Shown here one piece after another: positions 51,473 through 61,100 of a DNA stretch of 64,000 nt. A model generated the notes under the pieces. It made no database searches, had not been told where the DNA came from, and saw only the letters and a program-made list of their open reading frames with translations. The stretch comes from Anaerolineales bacterium (GTDB lineage: Bacteria; Chloroflexota; Anaerolineae; JAAEKA01), in the NCBI GenBank assembly GCA_020634615.1, contig JACKBI010000001.1, forward strand, positions 496,001 through 560,000, read 5' to 3'. The position numbers were made by a program, and so were the translations under genes. Each line of letters starts with the position of its first letter. Within the stretch, counting starts at the first letter, position 1.

Positions 51473-51501
51473 ATTGTATCACGAACGAGTGTTCTAGTCA
51501 A
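51473..51501 (-). promoter_or_regulatory. lexA promoter with embedded LexA box
   Basis: Minus strand: TTGACT (51496-51501), 17-bp spacer, TACAAT (51473-51478). Within the spacer, plus-strand CGAACGAGTGTTCT (51482-51495) matches the Gram-positive SOS box GAAC-N4-GTTC. A second half-conserved copy, GAATATCTGTTC, lies at 51458-51469. Confidence 0.9.
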
Positions 51502-51540
51502 ATCCCAAGTTATCGCAATTGGCCGCGGGGAAATATCGCA

Positions 51541-51612
51541 AGTGGGGAGTGGGGTGCAGGGTGTAGGGTGTGGGGTGTGAGGGATGGTGACTGATTACCG
51601 ATCACGCGTCAC
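51541..51612. repeat. GTGGGGT heptamer array plus CAGTRAT-type units
   Basis: Units GTGGGGA GTGGGGT GCAGGGT GTAGGGT GTGGGGT GTGAGGG run in 7-bp steps, then GTGACTG ATTACCG ATCACGC GTCACTG, which faces the array in the lexA leader. Located between the femAB-like stop and the lexA promoter. Confidence 0.8.
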
Positions 51613-52667
51613 TGCCCCGCGCGCAGACGGCGCGTCAGGTGATAAATGCGGTGACCGACGGGCGAAACAGGCAGATCCCATGCGCCGGTGTAGCGCATGA
51701 TCTGACCGCCAAAGCCCTGCTTGAAGCGGTAAACGCCCCACAGACCGCCCTGTTGCTCGACAAAGTCGTCCCTGTAGCGTGCCGGGTCCGTGCCCACTTC
51801 ATCGGGAATTCCCCACAGGTCGTAGCTGTGGCTGCCGCGCTCAACCGCCCATTGCATGGCGGCCCACTGGAGCGCGTGGTTCGGCATTCGCTGCCGCTCC
51901 CGGCTGGAGCTGGCGCCCCACATGTACCATGCCTTGCCGGCCAGTGCGAACGCGGCAATGGCAGCCAGCGGCTGCCCTTCGAATTCAGCCAGCAGCCAGC
52001 GTGACTGGTCAGGTGGAAACAGCTCGAACGCGCGCTCATAATAGGCCGGGACATGGACGCCGAAACCGTCGCGCTGGCCGGTCTCCATGTTCATGGCATG
52101 CCACGCCGGCAGGTCCGCGCTGGACATCGTTCGTACGACCACATCCTTGCGCCCGGCCAGGCGAACGTTGTAGCGCCACTTCTGCTTCATACCGGCCAGT
52201 GCGGCATCCGCTCCTTCCGCCAGTGACACCAGAATTGTGCTGCGCGGCTGCACCGGATGGCCGCGCTGCAAGCCATAGCTGGCAAATATCAAATCCAGCA
52301 GCGGCGAATCGGGTAAATCAGGTTCGATTTTCAGCAGGGCAGGGCGGTAGGGGGCACAGACGGTGCGCAGCGCATCCAGCAGCGGCTGCACAAGTCGCGG
52401 GTTGCGCCAGTCAACCAGCGGCCCCTTGGGCACGTATGCCAGCGTCTGTCGCCAGGGAAGCTTGCGAAACAGCACCTGGGCGCCGGCCACGATGCGGTTA
52501 TCTCTCGCCAGCGCGACTCGTTCAGCCTGCCAGCCGAACTGACATTTCAGCGTGGCCCACTGACTGGTTTGCAAAAGATGCCCGTCAGGGTGTGCGGCGA
52601 CAAAGGTGTTCCAGTCGGATTCGGGCAGCGTAGCCGTGTGGCTGGAGAGGAGTGCGAGGCCAGACAT
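51609..52667 (-). CDS. FemAB-like peptidyltransferase/GNAT protein
   Basis: A 352-residue protein of the FemAB family (aminoacyl transfer to peptidoglycan precursor, or related acyltransfer). Seen: HLLQTSQWATLKCQFGW, PLVDWRNPRL, the double-GNAT block KQKWRYNVRLAGRKDVVV, GKAWYMWGASSSRERQRMPN and YDLWGIPDE, all FemAB hallmarks. The start is ATG 52667; the much longer frame upstream lies antisense to the WecA-like gene and is rejected. It is divergent from the WecA-like gene, 75 bp apart, so the pair may share a control region. Amino-acid substrate unknown. Confidence 0.88.
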   Translation of the reverse strand: MSGLALLSSHTATLPESDWNTFVAAHPDGHLLQTSQWATLKCQFGWQAERVALARDNRIVAGAQVLFRKLPWRQTLAYVPKGPLVDWRNPRLVQPLLDALRTVCAPYRPALLKIEPDLPDSPLLDLIFASYGLQRGHPVQPRSTILVSLAEGADAALAGMKQKWRYNVRLAGRKDVVVRTMSSADLPAWHAMNMETGQRDGFGVHVPAYYERAFELFPPDQSRWLLAEFEGQPLAAIAAFALAGKAWYMWGASSSRERQRMPNHALQWAAMQWAVERGSHSYDLWGIPDEVGTDPARYRDDFVEQQGGLWGVYRFKQGFGGQIMRYTGAWDLPVSPVGHRIYHLTRRLRAGQ

Positions 52668-52730
52668 ATGGCGAATAATAGCACAAAGGCGCGCGTTCGG
52701 CCTAGTCTCGCAGGCTGCATTGTTCCGAGG

Positions 52731-52736
52731 TATAAT
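52731..52736 (+). promoter_or_regulatory. TATAAT box giving a leaderless start
   Basis: TATAAT at 52731-52736 lies 6 bp before the GTG at 52743, so transcription would start at or near the start codon. No Shine-Dalgarno sequence is present. Confidence 0.55.
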
Positions 52737-52742
52737 TGGCTC

Positions 52743-53798
52743 GTGATCCTCTCGTCCACTTCGTTTCCGTTCATTGCCATCTTCGCGCTGTCCTTCCTGC
52801 TGGCGTTGATTCTGACCCCACTGGCGGGCTGGTTGGGCCGGCGCTGGGGTCTGGTGGATCGACCCGGCGGCCGGCGCGCGCATCGCGGCGAGATACCGCG
52901 TACCGGCGGGATTGCGCTGTTCGGTGCGTTCACTATCACCCTGCTGCTGGCGTTCCTGCTCTTTCGCCGCTGGCTGCCTGCCTCCACCGACCCGAATGAG
53001 ACAACCCGGCTGGCCGGCCTGCTGGTGGGCAGCACGTTTGCGTTCATTTTTGGCCTGGTGGACGACAAGCACGAGCTGAGTTGGCGCGGTCAGATCACTG
53101 TGCAGCTTGTCTGCTCCGCCATCGCGATCGTTGCGCTGATCTTCATTGAACGGGTCAACAACCCTTTCTCCGCCAATCAGATTGTCTTCCCCGATCTGAT
53201 CGTGTGGGCATTGACGGCCTTCTGGTTCCTGGGCGCTATGAACACCGTTAACTGGCTGGACGGACTGGACGGGCTGGCAGCGGGGGTTGCAGCCATCCTT
53301 TCGGCTGTGCTGGTGGCGCACATGCTCTTCCGCGCTGATCCACCGCAGCTTTCGGTGGCAGTGCTGCCGCTGGCGCTGCTAGGTGCCACGCTGGGCTTCC
53401 TGCCGTTCAACTTCAACCCGGCGCGTATCTTCATGGGCAGCAGTGGTTCGTACTTCCTGGGATTCGCCGTAGCAGCGCTGGGAATCATCGGCGGCGCGCG
53501 CATGGCCACCGTGCTGATGGTGCTGGGTCTGCCCATCATCGACGTGGCCTGGCTGATCTGGCGACGACGCCGGCGTGGCTTGTCCGCGGGCCAGGGCGGT
53601 CGCGACCATCTGCACTTCCGCCTGCTGGATCTGGGGTTGGGCCAACGCCAGATCGTGTTGGGGTACTACGCCTTCTGCGCGGCCTTTGGCCTGCTGGCGC
53701 TCAGCATCGGACCAAGGATCTACAAGTTGTTGGCCTTGCTCACTTTAGGCGGAATCGTACTGGCTGTGCTATGGTGGGCTGAAAGACAGGAAAGTTAG
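52743..53798 (+). CDS. WecA/MraY-family undecaprenyl-phosphate sugar-phosphate transferase
   Basis: A polytopic membrane transferase (about ten helices) that loads a sugar-1-phosphate from UDP-sugar onto undecaprenyl phosphate, starting teichoic-acid-like or polysaccharide synthesis. Seen: DRPGGRRAHRGEIPRTGG near the N-terminus, catalytic Asp pair in GLVDDKHELSW, NTVNWLDGLDGLAAG, and the C-terminal RDHLHFRLLDLGL His motif. Start GTG 52743 gives 351 residues and a proper first helix; longer frames run into the divergent gene. More WecA/TagO-like than MraY by the DHLHFRL motif. Confidence 0.9.
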   Translation: MILSSTSFPFIAIFALSFLLALILTPLAGWLGRRWGLVDRPGGRRAHRGEIPRTGGIALFGAFTITLLLAFLLFRRWLPASTDPNETTRLAGLLVGSTFAFIFGLVDDKHELSWRGQITVQLVCSAIAIVALIFIERVNNPFSANQIVFPDLIVWALTAFWFLGAMNTVNWLDGLDGLAAGVAAILSAVLVAHMLFRADPPQLSVAVLPLALLGATLGFLPFNFNPARIFMGSSGSYFLGFAVAALGIIGGARMATVLMVLGLPIIDVAWLIWRRRRRGLSAGQGGRDHLHFRLLDLGLGQRQIVLGYYAFCAAFGLLALSIGPRIYKLLALLTLGGIVLAVLWWAERQES

Positions 53799-53809
53799 GG
53801 CGCGTCCGA

Positions 53810-53838
53810 TTGTCCCACCAAACGTGGCGTGCTATAAT
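53810..53838 (+). promoter_or_regulatory. Promoter of the CLC channel gene
   Basis: TTGTCC (53810-53815), 17-bp spacer, TATAAT (53833-53838), about 45 nt before the predicted start of translation at 53890. Confidence 0.8.
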
Positions 53839-53889
53839 CAACCCTGTTATCGTCTCCAGCCATAATCACGAACAATCCACATAAGGACA

Positions 53890-56031
53890 ATGGACGAAGA
53901 AATTCAACTCCCGCTGACTGAACCAGGCGATCGGCCTCTATCGGTCAGGCAGCGGGTCGCTTCGATTCTCAATCGCCTCCTTGATCGTTACCAGCCAGGG
54001 GAAGGCGTTGTATTGATCGCCACCGCGCTGGTAGTTGGCATTTTTGCAGGCCTTGGGGCAATTCTCTTCCGCTGGATACTTGCGCAAGCCGGGATCGTCT
54101 TTTTCGTCTGGTTCCCGGCCGCGCTGGCCCATCTTCCGGCCACCTTTACATGGCTCAGCAGCAGCGGCTATATCCTGTTGGCGCCAATTCTAGGCGCGCT
54201 GCCGGCCGGTTGGATGATCGCACGCTACGCCGGCGAAGCAAAAGGCCACGGTGTGCCCGAAGTCATGGAGGCGGTGGCGCTGCGCGGCGGTCGCATTCGT
54301 CCCGTTGTCCCTGTCATCAAATACTTCGCGTCTGCGCTGACCATCGGCAGTGGCGGCTCGGCCGGCGCCGAAGGTCCCATCGTGCAGATCGGTGCGGGCA
54401 TCGGGTCGGGTCTCGGCCAGTTGCTGCGCCTCTCTGATGACCGCATCCAGAGTCTGGTGGCCTGTGGCGCCGCTGGCGGTATCGCTGCTGTCTTCAATGC
54501 ACCTATCGCCGGCGTGATCTTCGCGGTCGAGATTATTCTTGGCGAGTTCAGCGTCGGCAACCTGACCGCGGTCGTCCTGGCGTCGGTGACATCGAGCATC
54601 ATTGGCCGCATCGCCTTCGGTGAGTCGCCGGCATTTGCTGCCTCCTCCTACAGCGTCCAAAGCCTGTGGGAGTTCCCGATCTACGCAGTACTGGGTATTC
54701 TGGCGGGATTGGTGTCGGTTCTGTTCGTTCGGGTTCTCTACTGGACCGAGGACCGCTTTGATGAATCGCGACGCCTGCCAGGTTGGGTCCAGCCGGCCGT
54801 CGGCGCTGCGATGCTGGGCCTGATGGCTCTGATCTACGGGCGCATTCCCGGCCTCGCCTATGACCGGATCCCGCAGGTCTTCGGTGTTGGCTACGACACG
54901 ATCACCATGGCGCTGCACGGAGGTGGCACGGTCAGCTTGCTGCTGGCTCTGATGCTGCTGAAGATTCTCGCCACCTCGTTTACGCTTGGTTCGGGGGGTT
55001 CGGGCGGCGTGTTCGCACCGGCGCTCTTCGTCGGCTCCACTCTGGGAGCGGCCTGTGGCCTGGTCGTCAACCAGCTCTGGCCCAACATCACCGCGCCCGT
55101 GGGCGCCTACGCGCTGGTAGGCATGGCTGCCGCGTTTGCCGGTTCCACTCACGCGTCGGTGACGGCAATTGTGATGATTTTCGAACTGACCGGGGACTAT
55201 CGACTAGTCCTGCCACTGATGTTGTCGGTCGTTATCAGCACCCTGCTGGCGCGCCGCATGCTGCATGGCGAGTCGATCTACACGCTGAAGCTGTCGCGGC
55301 GCGGCATCCGGATCGCCAAGGGGCGCGATGTGGACGTGATGCAGGGAGTGCTGGTGCGAGAGGCGATGACCACGCGGGTGGATACTGTGCCGACCACGAT
55401 GACCCTCGACCGGGTGCGGTCCGAATTCGCCCGTACCCAGCACCACGGCTTTCCGGTGGTCGACGAGGCTGGCAAGCTGTACGGCATAGTCACGGTGCAG
55501 GACTCGGCGCGTGCGCTGGAGGCCGGCATGTCACCCGAGACGCCGGTTGCCAAATTCGCTGAGCGCAATCTGGTGGTAGCCTACCCGGATGAGCCGATGG
55601 CCGACGCATTACACCGGTTGAGCGTGCGCGGCATTGGCCGGCTACCGGTGGTCTCACGTAAGGACCATAACATGCTGCTGGGCGCAGTCCGTCGCAGTGA
55701 CATCCTGCGCGCCTACAACATTGCGCTGACCCGCCGCGCCGATGTCCAGCACCGGACCGCGCGCATGCGCCTGCGCAATGTGGACCACACCGAGTTCATC
55801 GAACTGGAGGTCGCGTCCGACTCACGCTGTGTCGGCAGCCGCATCCAGGACCTGGCTGACAGCTTGCCGCACGACGCTGTACTGGTTTCGGTGCGGCGCG
55901 CCAACGGCGAGGTCATCATCCCCCACGGTGACACGATTCTTGAAAGCGGTGACCAGGTCGTGGCCTTCGCCGACGAGGACGCTGCCCGACAGTTGGCCGA
56001 TCGCTTGTTGGGCAACGACGATACAGCCTGA
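53890..56031 (+). CDS. CLC-type chloride channel/transporter with CBS pair and TrkA-C domain
   Basis: A 713-residue membrane protein. The CLC core (about residues 35-455) shows GHGVPEVMEAVALRGG, the selectivity loop GSGGSAGAEGP (the usual Arg before Glu is Ala; the gating Glu is retained), GSGGSGGVFAPALFVG and MAAAFAGSTHASVTAIVM. Two CBS domains follow (about 490-610, MTTRVDTVPTTM and VVAYPDEPMADALHRL) and a TrkA-C domain at the end (640-710, HDAVLVSVRRANGEVIIPHG). The cytosolic domains suggest nucleotide or ligand control of Cl- or H+/Cl- flux. An AAGGA site precedes the ATG. Confidence 0.93.
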   Translation: MDEEIQLPLTEPGDRPLSVRQRVASILNRLLDRYQPGEGVVLIATALVVGIFAGLGAILFRWILAQAGIVFFVWFPAALAHLPATFTWLSSSGYILLAPILGALPAGWMIARYAGEAKGHGVPEVMEAVALRGGRIRPVVPVIKYFASALTIGSGGSAGAEGPIVQIGAGIGSGLGQLLRLSDDRIQSLVACGAAGGIAAVFNAPIAGVIFAVEIILGEFSVGNLTAVVLASVTSSIIGRIAFGESPAFAASSYSVQSLWEFPIYAVLGILAGLVSVLFVRVLYWTEDRFDESRRLPGWVQPAVGAAMLGLMALIYGRIPGLAYDRIPQVFGVGYDTITMALHGGGTVSLLLALMLLKILATSFTLGSGGSGGVFAPALFVGSTLGAACGLVVNQLWPNITAPVGAYALVGMAAAFAGSTHASVTAIVMIFELTGDYRLVLPLMLSVVISTLLARRMLHGESIYTLKLSRRGIRIAKGRDVDVMQGVLVREAMTTRVDTVPTTMTLDRVRSEFARTQHHGFPVVDEAGKLYGIVTVQDSARALEAGMSPETPVAKFAERNLVVAYPDEPMADALHRLSVRGIGRLPVVSRKDHNMLLGAVRRSDILRAYNIALTRRADVQHRTARMRLRNVDHTEFIELEVASDSRCVGSRIQDLADSLPHDAVLVSVRRANGEVIIPHGDTILESGDQVVAFADEDAARQLADRLLGNDDTA

Positions 56032-56372
56032 CGCCACTACTCACCAAACCGCGACTTTGGAAATCGACGGACCTGTCGTCATAGACATCCCAGCAGTTGA
56101 AGGCCTATCGTGACGAGTAACCATCGACCACCGAAGCCTTCCCACAAAACTTACCATACAGCTTCCCTAACAGTCTCGTAGAAGGCTGATTGCAAAGCGT
56201 GGAGGGCGGACCCCGAAAATCGATGGCTTACAGACCGACCCGAGCCGCAGCAGCAAGACCTATCTTCAAAGGAGGAAACAGGAGGATTGGTTGCTTCAGC
56301 CAATGGTTCCGAAACTCGCCGGACGCAGGCTGGGCGCGCTTGTTTCGAAAGGTTCCAACGAGACCGAAAATC
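56032..56372. other. Intergenic space without a supported gene
   Basis: This 341-bp space between the CLC gene (plus) and the epimerase gene (minus) has only weak imperfect inverted repeats, such as TTGGTTGCTTCAGCCAA near 56287. No promoter or ORF worth calling. Confidence 0.5.
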
Positions 56373-56837
56373 TCATGTGATAGGCGGTCCTGACAGCCAG
56401 TCGTAGCCGATCTCCGGGTCGTCGTAGGGCAGCCGGCCTTCATCATCCGGATCATAGGTGCGGCTGGTGATGTAAAACAGATGCGCCTCGGCGCTCAAAA
56501 CGCGATAGCCGTGAGCCACGCCGGGGGGAACGCGCAGAACGGAGGGTTCCATCTCATCACCCAGCATGATCTCCTGCAGATGACCGTGGGTGGACGAGTC
56601 GGTCCGGGTGTCGTAGAGCGCGACTTTGACCCGCCCGCTGGCCACATACCACCAATCCACCTGTCGTTGATGAATGTGCCATGCCTTGACCACGCCCTGA
56701 AATGATTTCGTGTGGCTCCACTGACCAAATCCCTCGCCAAAGAAATCGTCGGAGACTCGAATGATCTCGCGAAAGAAGCCGCGCTGGTCGGGGAAAGTAA
56801 TGAGTTTCTTGATAACGACGCCGTCGATTTCGGCCAT
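56373..56837 (-). CDS. RmlC-like dTDP-sugar epimerase family protein
   Basis: A 154-residue cupin of the dTDP-4-dehydrorhamnose 3,5-epimerase superfamily. Seen: FPDQRGFFREIIRV, GVVKAWHIHQRQVDWWYVASG (the first His corresponds to the catalytic His region) and LRVPPGVAHGYRVLSAEAH. It is shorter than RfbC (about 180) and lacks the usual FRGLH wording, so it may act on another nucleotide-sugar. No other rhamnose genes are nearby. A single gene between two terminator-like regions. Confidence 0.8.
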   Translation of the reverse strand: MAEIDGVVIKKLITFPDQRGFFREIIRVSDDFFGEGFGQWSHTKSFQGVVKAWHIHQRQVDWWYVASGRVKVALYDTRTDSSTHGHLQEIMLGDEMEPSVLRVPPGVAHGYRVLSAEAHLFYITSRTYDPDDEGRLPYDDPEIGYDWLSGPPIT

Positions 56838-56938
56838 GGAATGAAGCGCCCTTCGTCAATGGAATGAATACACGAGGAATGATACCACGGCAGCAGGGCA
56901 TTACCAAACCGATCGAGGAACAAGAGGCCAGGTTAAGA

Positions 56939-56967
56939 AAAGCTCCGGGCATTGTACCCGGAGCTTT
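56939..56967 (-). terminator. Terminator of the LysM gene
   Basis: Minus strand: AAAGCTCCGGG and CCCGGAGCTTT flank a 7-nt loop, then TTTCTT. It lies about 45 bp after the LysM stop codon. Confidence 0.88.
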
Positions 56968-57012
56968 CACTAGACCATCATCCCGTTGCGTGACTGGTGA
57001 ACGGACAGTCGA

Positions 57013-57666
57013 CTAGGGGATACACAGCTTCTCGCCGGTGTAGAGCCAGTAGTTGGGCGGGCGAACCTTGCCGGGATTACAGGCCTGCAGGGCAGACACC
57101 GAAACGCCCGTTGCCGCGGAGACGCTGTACCAACCCTGTCCTGCCTGGACGGTGTACCAGTAGCTGCAACTGGATGGTGGTGGCGGAGGAGGAGGAGGCG
57201 GGGGCGCGCCACACGGGATCCACAGCTTCTCGCCGGCATACAGCCAGTTGTTGGGTGGGCGAACCTTGCCGGGATTGGCAGCCTGCAAGGACCACACCGA
57301 AACACCTGTTACTGCGGACACACTGTACCAGCCCTGGCCCGGCTGCACGGTGTACCAATAACCGCAGCTTGGCGGCGGCGGTGGCGGTGGGGCGCCGCAC
57401 GGAATCCATAGGCTCTCACCCACATACAGCCAGTTGTTGGGTGGACGCACCTTGCCTGGGTTGGCGGCCTGCAACGCTGGCACCGAGACGCCTGTGGCAG
57501 CCGACACACTGTACCAGCCCTGGCCCGACTGGACAGTGTACCAATAGCCGCACGACGCCGCCGGAGCAGTTTCCGGCGCCGCCTGGGCAGCTGGTACAAC
57601 AGCCATTAGCAGCAGCGCAGCCAATAGAAGCGCCACCGCAATGGTCGATCGCCGAGTTGTTCGCAT
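57013..57666 (-). CDS. Secreted triple-LysM protein
   Basis: A 217-residue protein with a signal peptide (basic MRTTRRS, hydrophobic LLLAALLLMAVV, cleavage after AQA) and three LysM domains of about 50 residues (each CxYWYTVQxGQGWYSVSA...NPGKVRPPNxWLYxGExLxIPC) joined by polyproline linkers of 7 to 10 prolines. LysM binds N-acetylglucosamine polymers, so it probably coats peptidoglycan or chitin-like glycans; no catalytic domain. Each LysM has a Cys at both ends, suggesting disulfide closure. AGGAGG site before the ATG supports the start at 57666. Confidence 0.9.
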   Translation of the reverse strand: MRTTRRSTIAVALLLAALLLMAVVPAAQAAPETAPAASCGYWYTVQSGQGWYSVSAATGVSVPALQAANPGKVRPPNNWLYVGESLWIPCGAPPPPPPPSCGYWYTVQPGQGWYSVSAVTGVSVWSLQAANPGKVRPPNNWLYAGEKLWIPCGAPPPPPPPPPPSSCSYWYTVQAGQGWYSVSAATGVSVSALQACNPGKVRPPNYWLYTGEKLCIP

Positions 57667-57739
57667 GACAGTTTCCTCCTTTGTGAAACTCTTAGACCCG
57701 CTTATTAAATTCGTGCTCAATTGCACTGATCATGACGAT

Positions 57740-57758
57740 GTAACTTGAGGAAAGTTAC
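57740..57758. promoter_or_regulatory. Inverted repeat GTAACTT-N5-AAGTTAC
   Basis: Perfect 7-bp inverted repeat in the space between the LysM gene and the BTAD regulator gene, about 75 bp upstream of the LysM start codon. It shares the GTAAC core with the direct repeats at 61603-61629. Possible operator; could be chance. Confidence 0.35.
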
Positions 57759-57914
57759 GGCCAATTTGTTGGGCGCCAAACATCGTATCAGAGACGGGTG
57801 AGCCTGCCGGGGAGCCTCCAGTGCCAACCTCGGCAACGAGCTTGCGACGCTGGATTGCACGGCTTTTGCTGCACCCGGCCTGCCCGGGACTCTGTGCGAA
57901 TTACGCGCTATGAG

Positions 57915-57920
57915 TATAAT
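57915..57920 (+). promoter_or_regulatory. TATAAT box upstream of the BTAD regulator
   Basis: Perfect -10 hexamer about 270 bp before the regulator's start codon; no good -35. The remaining leader (57921-58191) shows no gene. Confidence 0.4.
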
Positions 57921-58191
57921 TGAATATGCGTAAGCGCGCAACTGGAAATAACTTTTTCGGGCGCTATTCGTCTTTGGTAATAGTGCAGCCCACACTTTTG
58001 CCGCAATCGTTGCGTTGAAAATAGACGCCGGTGCGGCCGGTCAGCGACCGTACCGAAGATAGTGCCATCCATGGATTCGCCAATAGCGCACGGAGGTCTC
58101 AAGTGAACAGGAGCGACGCAGTTAGCGGGTCGCGTGGCATTCAGGGTTTTGCTACGCCGGGCTCTTGCCATAGGCAGATTGCGCGCAAGTA

Positions 58192-61100
58192 ATGTCCGTT
58201 TCTACTCCCATCATTGCAACCAAACTCCTGGTCCCATCACGGCGAGGCGGGCTGTTGCATCGACCGCGGGTGGTCGATTTCCTTTATGCAAACGTCGATC
58301 GCAAGCTGATTGTCGTCTCAGCGCCGGCGGGCTATGGCAAGACCAGCGTACTCACCGATCTGGCATCCCAGTTGGATGTGCCGGTTTGCTGGTACGCGCT
58401 GGACGAATATGATGCCGATCCTCGCGTCTTCCTCGGTCACCTGGTTGCGGCGATTGATGCGCGGTTTCCCGGTTTTGGCCGGCGGATGGAGGCCGCACTG
58501 GACAATACCACTGATGTAGGGTCGAACATCTATTCACTGGCAGCTGTGCTGGCCAACGCGATTTATGCAGTCGAGGACTTTTTCGTGGTGGTGCTGGATG
58601 ATTTTCATCATTTGGAGTCCAGCGAACCGATCAACGATTTTCTGTCGCTTCTGTTGCGGTATACGGATGACAATTTTCACCTGGTGCTTGCCAGCCGCAC
58701 CCTGCCAGCCATACCCGACCAGTCGCTGATGGCTGCCCGCGGCCAGATGATCGGGTTGAGCCAGGACGAGCTTAAGTTCACCCCAGTCGAGATTCAGCAA
58801 CTGGTCCTGCAGAATTTCGATCTGGTTATGCCGGATGAGCGGGCGGTCGAACTGGCGCAACACAGCGACGGCTGGATTACCGGCATCTTGCTGACAGCGC
58901 ATCAGGCAACCTGGAAGGAGCTTGTCAAAGGGGTTGTCAACCTGCCAGAGGTGAGCGGGCGGGTGTATGACTATTTGGCCGAGCAGGTTCTCAGTATGCA
59001 GACCGATCCAGTGCGCCATTTTATGTTGGAGGCGTCAGTGCTGGACAACATGACCCCCGGTGACTGTGACACCCTGATGGACCGCAGCGACTCGGCTGCA
59101 ATGCTGCATCGCATGGCGCATAGCAACGTCTTTCTCAGCCACGCCGGCAACCAGGTGTACTCGTTTCATCACCTGTATCGTAACTTTTTGCGTCATCGCT
59201 TGCGGCTGGACGATCCCCAGCGCTATCGTGAATTGATGGTGACCAGCGCACAGTTGCACGCCGCGCGCGGGGAATGGCAGCGAGCCGTTGCCATCTATCT
59301 GGAGCTGGGGATGGTTGGCGAAGCGGCGGACACGCTGGAGCGAACCGGACGCATCCTGCTTGACGCGCGCCGCTGGGACTCTCTGGCCCAGTGGCTGGAT
59401 GCGCTGCCTGAACCCGTCTTGCACGCCCACCCGCGGCTACTGGCTTTGCGGGCAACATTGCACGTCGAGCGTGGTGAATACGAGCCTGCCCTGCGGCTCT
59501 TCGAGATGGCTTTGGACGCCTTTCGCCAGAACGGCCAGACCGCTGATGAGGTGGATGCGACCTGGCGGCTCGCGTTGGCGTTGCAGCGCCGAGGTCACAA
59601 CAAACAGTCATTGGAACAGGTTCGAACCGCATTGGGCCTATTGGAGTCTATCCCGAGCGATCCGGTACGGATGAGGCTGTACGGCCGCCTGCTTGACTGT
59701 CAGGGCCTGTGCAATTACGGGTTGGGTAATTTGCCGGATGCAATCCGCGACCTCATTCAGGCGGCCGAAGTTTTCGGCAACGTCGGGGATCTCCAGAGCG
59801 CCGCCGGTGCGCACCACAATCTCGGCATTTCGTACCGCGCGGCCGGCAATGTAAACGAGGCGGTTCATCACTACCGTCAAGCGCTGAGTTACTGGGCACA
59901 GCTTGGCAATCCCGGCTGGCTGGCCAATACGCTAAACAGTCTGGGGATCGTATATTTTCTGCAGGGCGAACTGGGCGAGGCAGAGCGCATTTTGACAACG
60001 GCGCTGGAAACGGCCGATCAAAGCGGCCTGTTGCGTTTGCAGAGTGTCATTCTTGCCAGCCAGGCTGACCTGCAGCGCGACCTGGGCGCCAGCGACTCGG
60101 CGCTCAAGCTGTTTAGTCAGAGTCGAATGCTGGCCGAACAGGTTCGCGATGAGTTCTTTGCCATCTACAGTCTTTGCGGCGAGGGGGAGACGCTGCGTCA
60201 GATGAACGACGTTGCCGCGTCTGAAATCAAACTGACGCAGGCCGAGGCACGCGCGCGGAAGATCGGTTCTGGGTATCTGTTGGGACTTTGCCAGTTTCGC
60301 CAGGGGGCGCTGGCCCTTGATCTGGCTGATTTTGAACGGGCGCAAGTCTGCCTGCTGGCAGCACACGAGGTCATGAACTCCGGCGGTTACACCCATGAAC
60401 TGGCGCAGGTCGAACTCTTGCTGGGATTCCGCTCGTTCCTGGCAGGTCAGGAAGAGGACGCCCTGCATCATCTGGCGCTGGTCGACAGTCTGGCCGGCCA
60501 ACTTGGTTATGATTATTTCCTGTCAGCTGATGGGCGGCAGATGCCTGGTCTGCTGCAACTGGGCGCCCAGCGACTTTCACACCCGCGCCGTTTCGAGCAG
60601 GCGCTCAAGCGGATGGGCCAGACGCGACCGGTCAGACAACCCGAACCGGCAGCGACTATTGCAGCAGACGGTTATCCCCTGCGCATCTGCGGGCTGGGAC
60701 GGGGCCGGGTCATGTTCGGAGATGAGGAACTGCTGGCGCAACGCGAGCAGGTCAAGGAGCTGTTCTTCTATTTGTTGCTCCACCATCCGCAACGTGTTCG
60801 CAAAGAGGCAGTCATCGAGCAGTTCTGGCCCGATTGGCCCCTACATAAGGCCGACGGGTCGTTGCGCGTGACGCTCTATCGCCTTCGTCGCGGGATCTGT
60901 CCCGTTGAAACCGAGGCTGGCTGGCTGTCACTGGAGCTTCCTCCCGGCACATGGTACGACGTTTGGGAGTTTCGCCGCCTGCTGCTTGAAGCGGACCGCG
61001 CGCGCGACGACCCATTCGCGCGTGCCCAGTGCCTGCAACAGGCCATTGACCTGTACTCAGGCGATCTTATGGAGCAAGTGACCGCTGCCTGGGTAGCTGC

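Noticed and set aside
52668..53321. An N-terminal extension of the FemAB-like ORF to 570 codons
   Set aside because: The added part is antisense to the WecA-like gene and reads as Gln/Arg-rich low-complexity sequence; the ATG at 52667 starts the family-conserved region.
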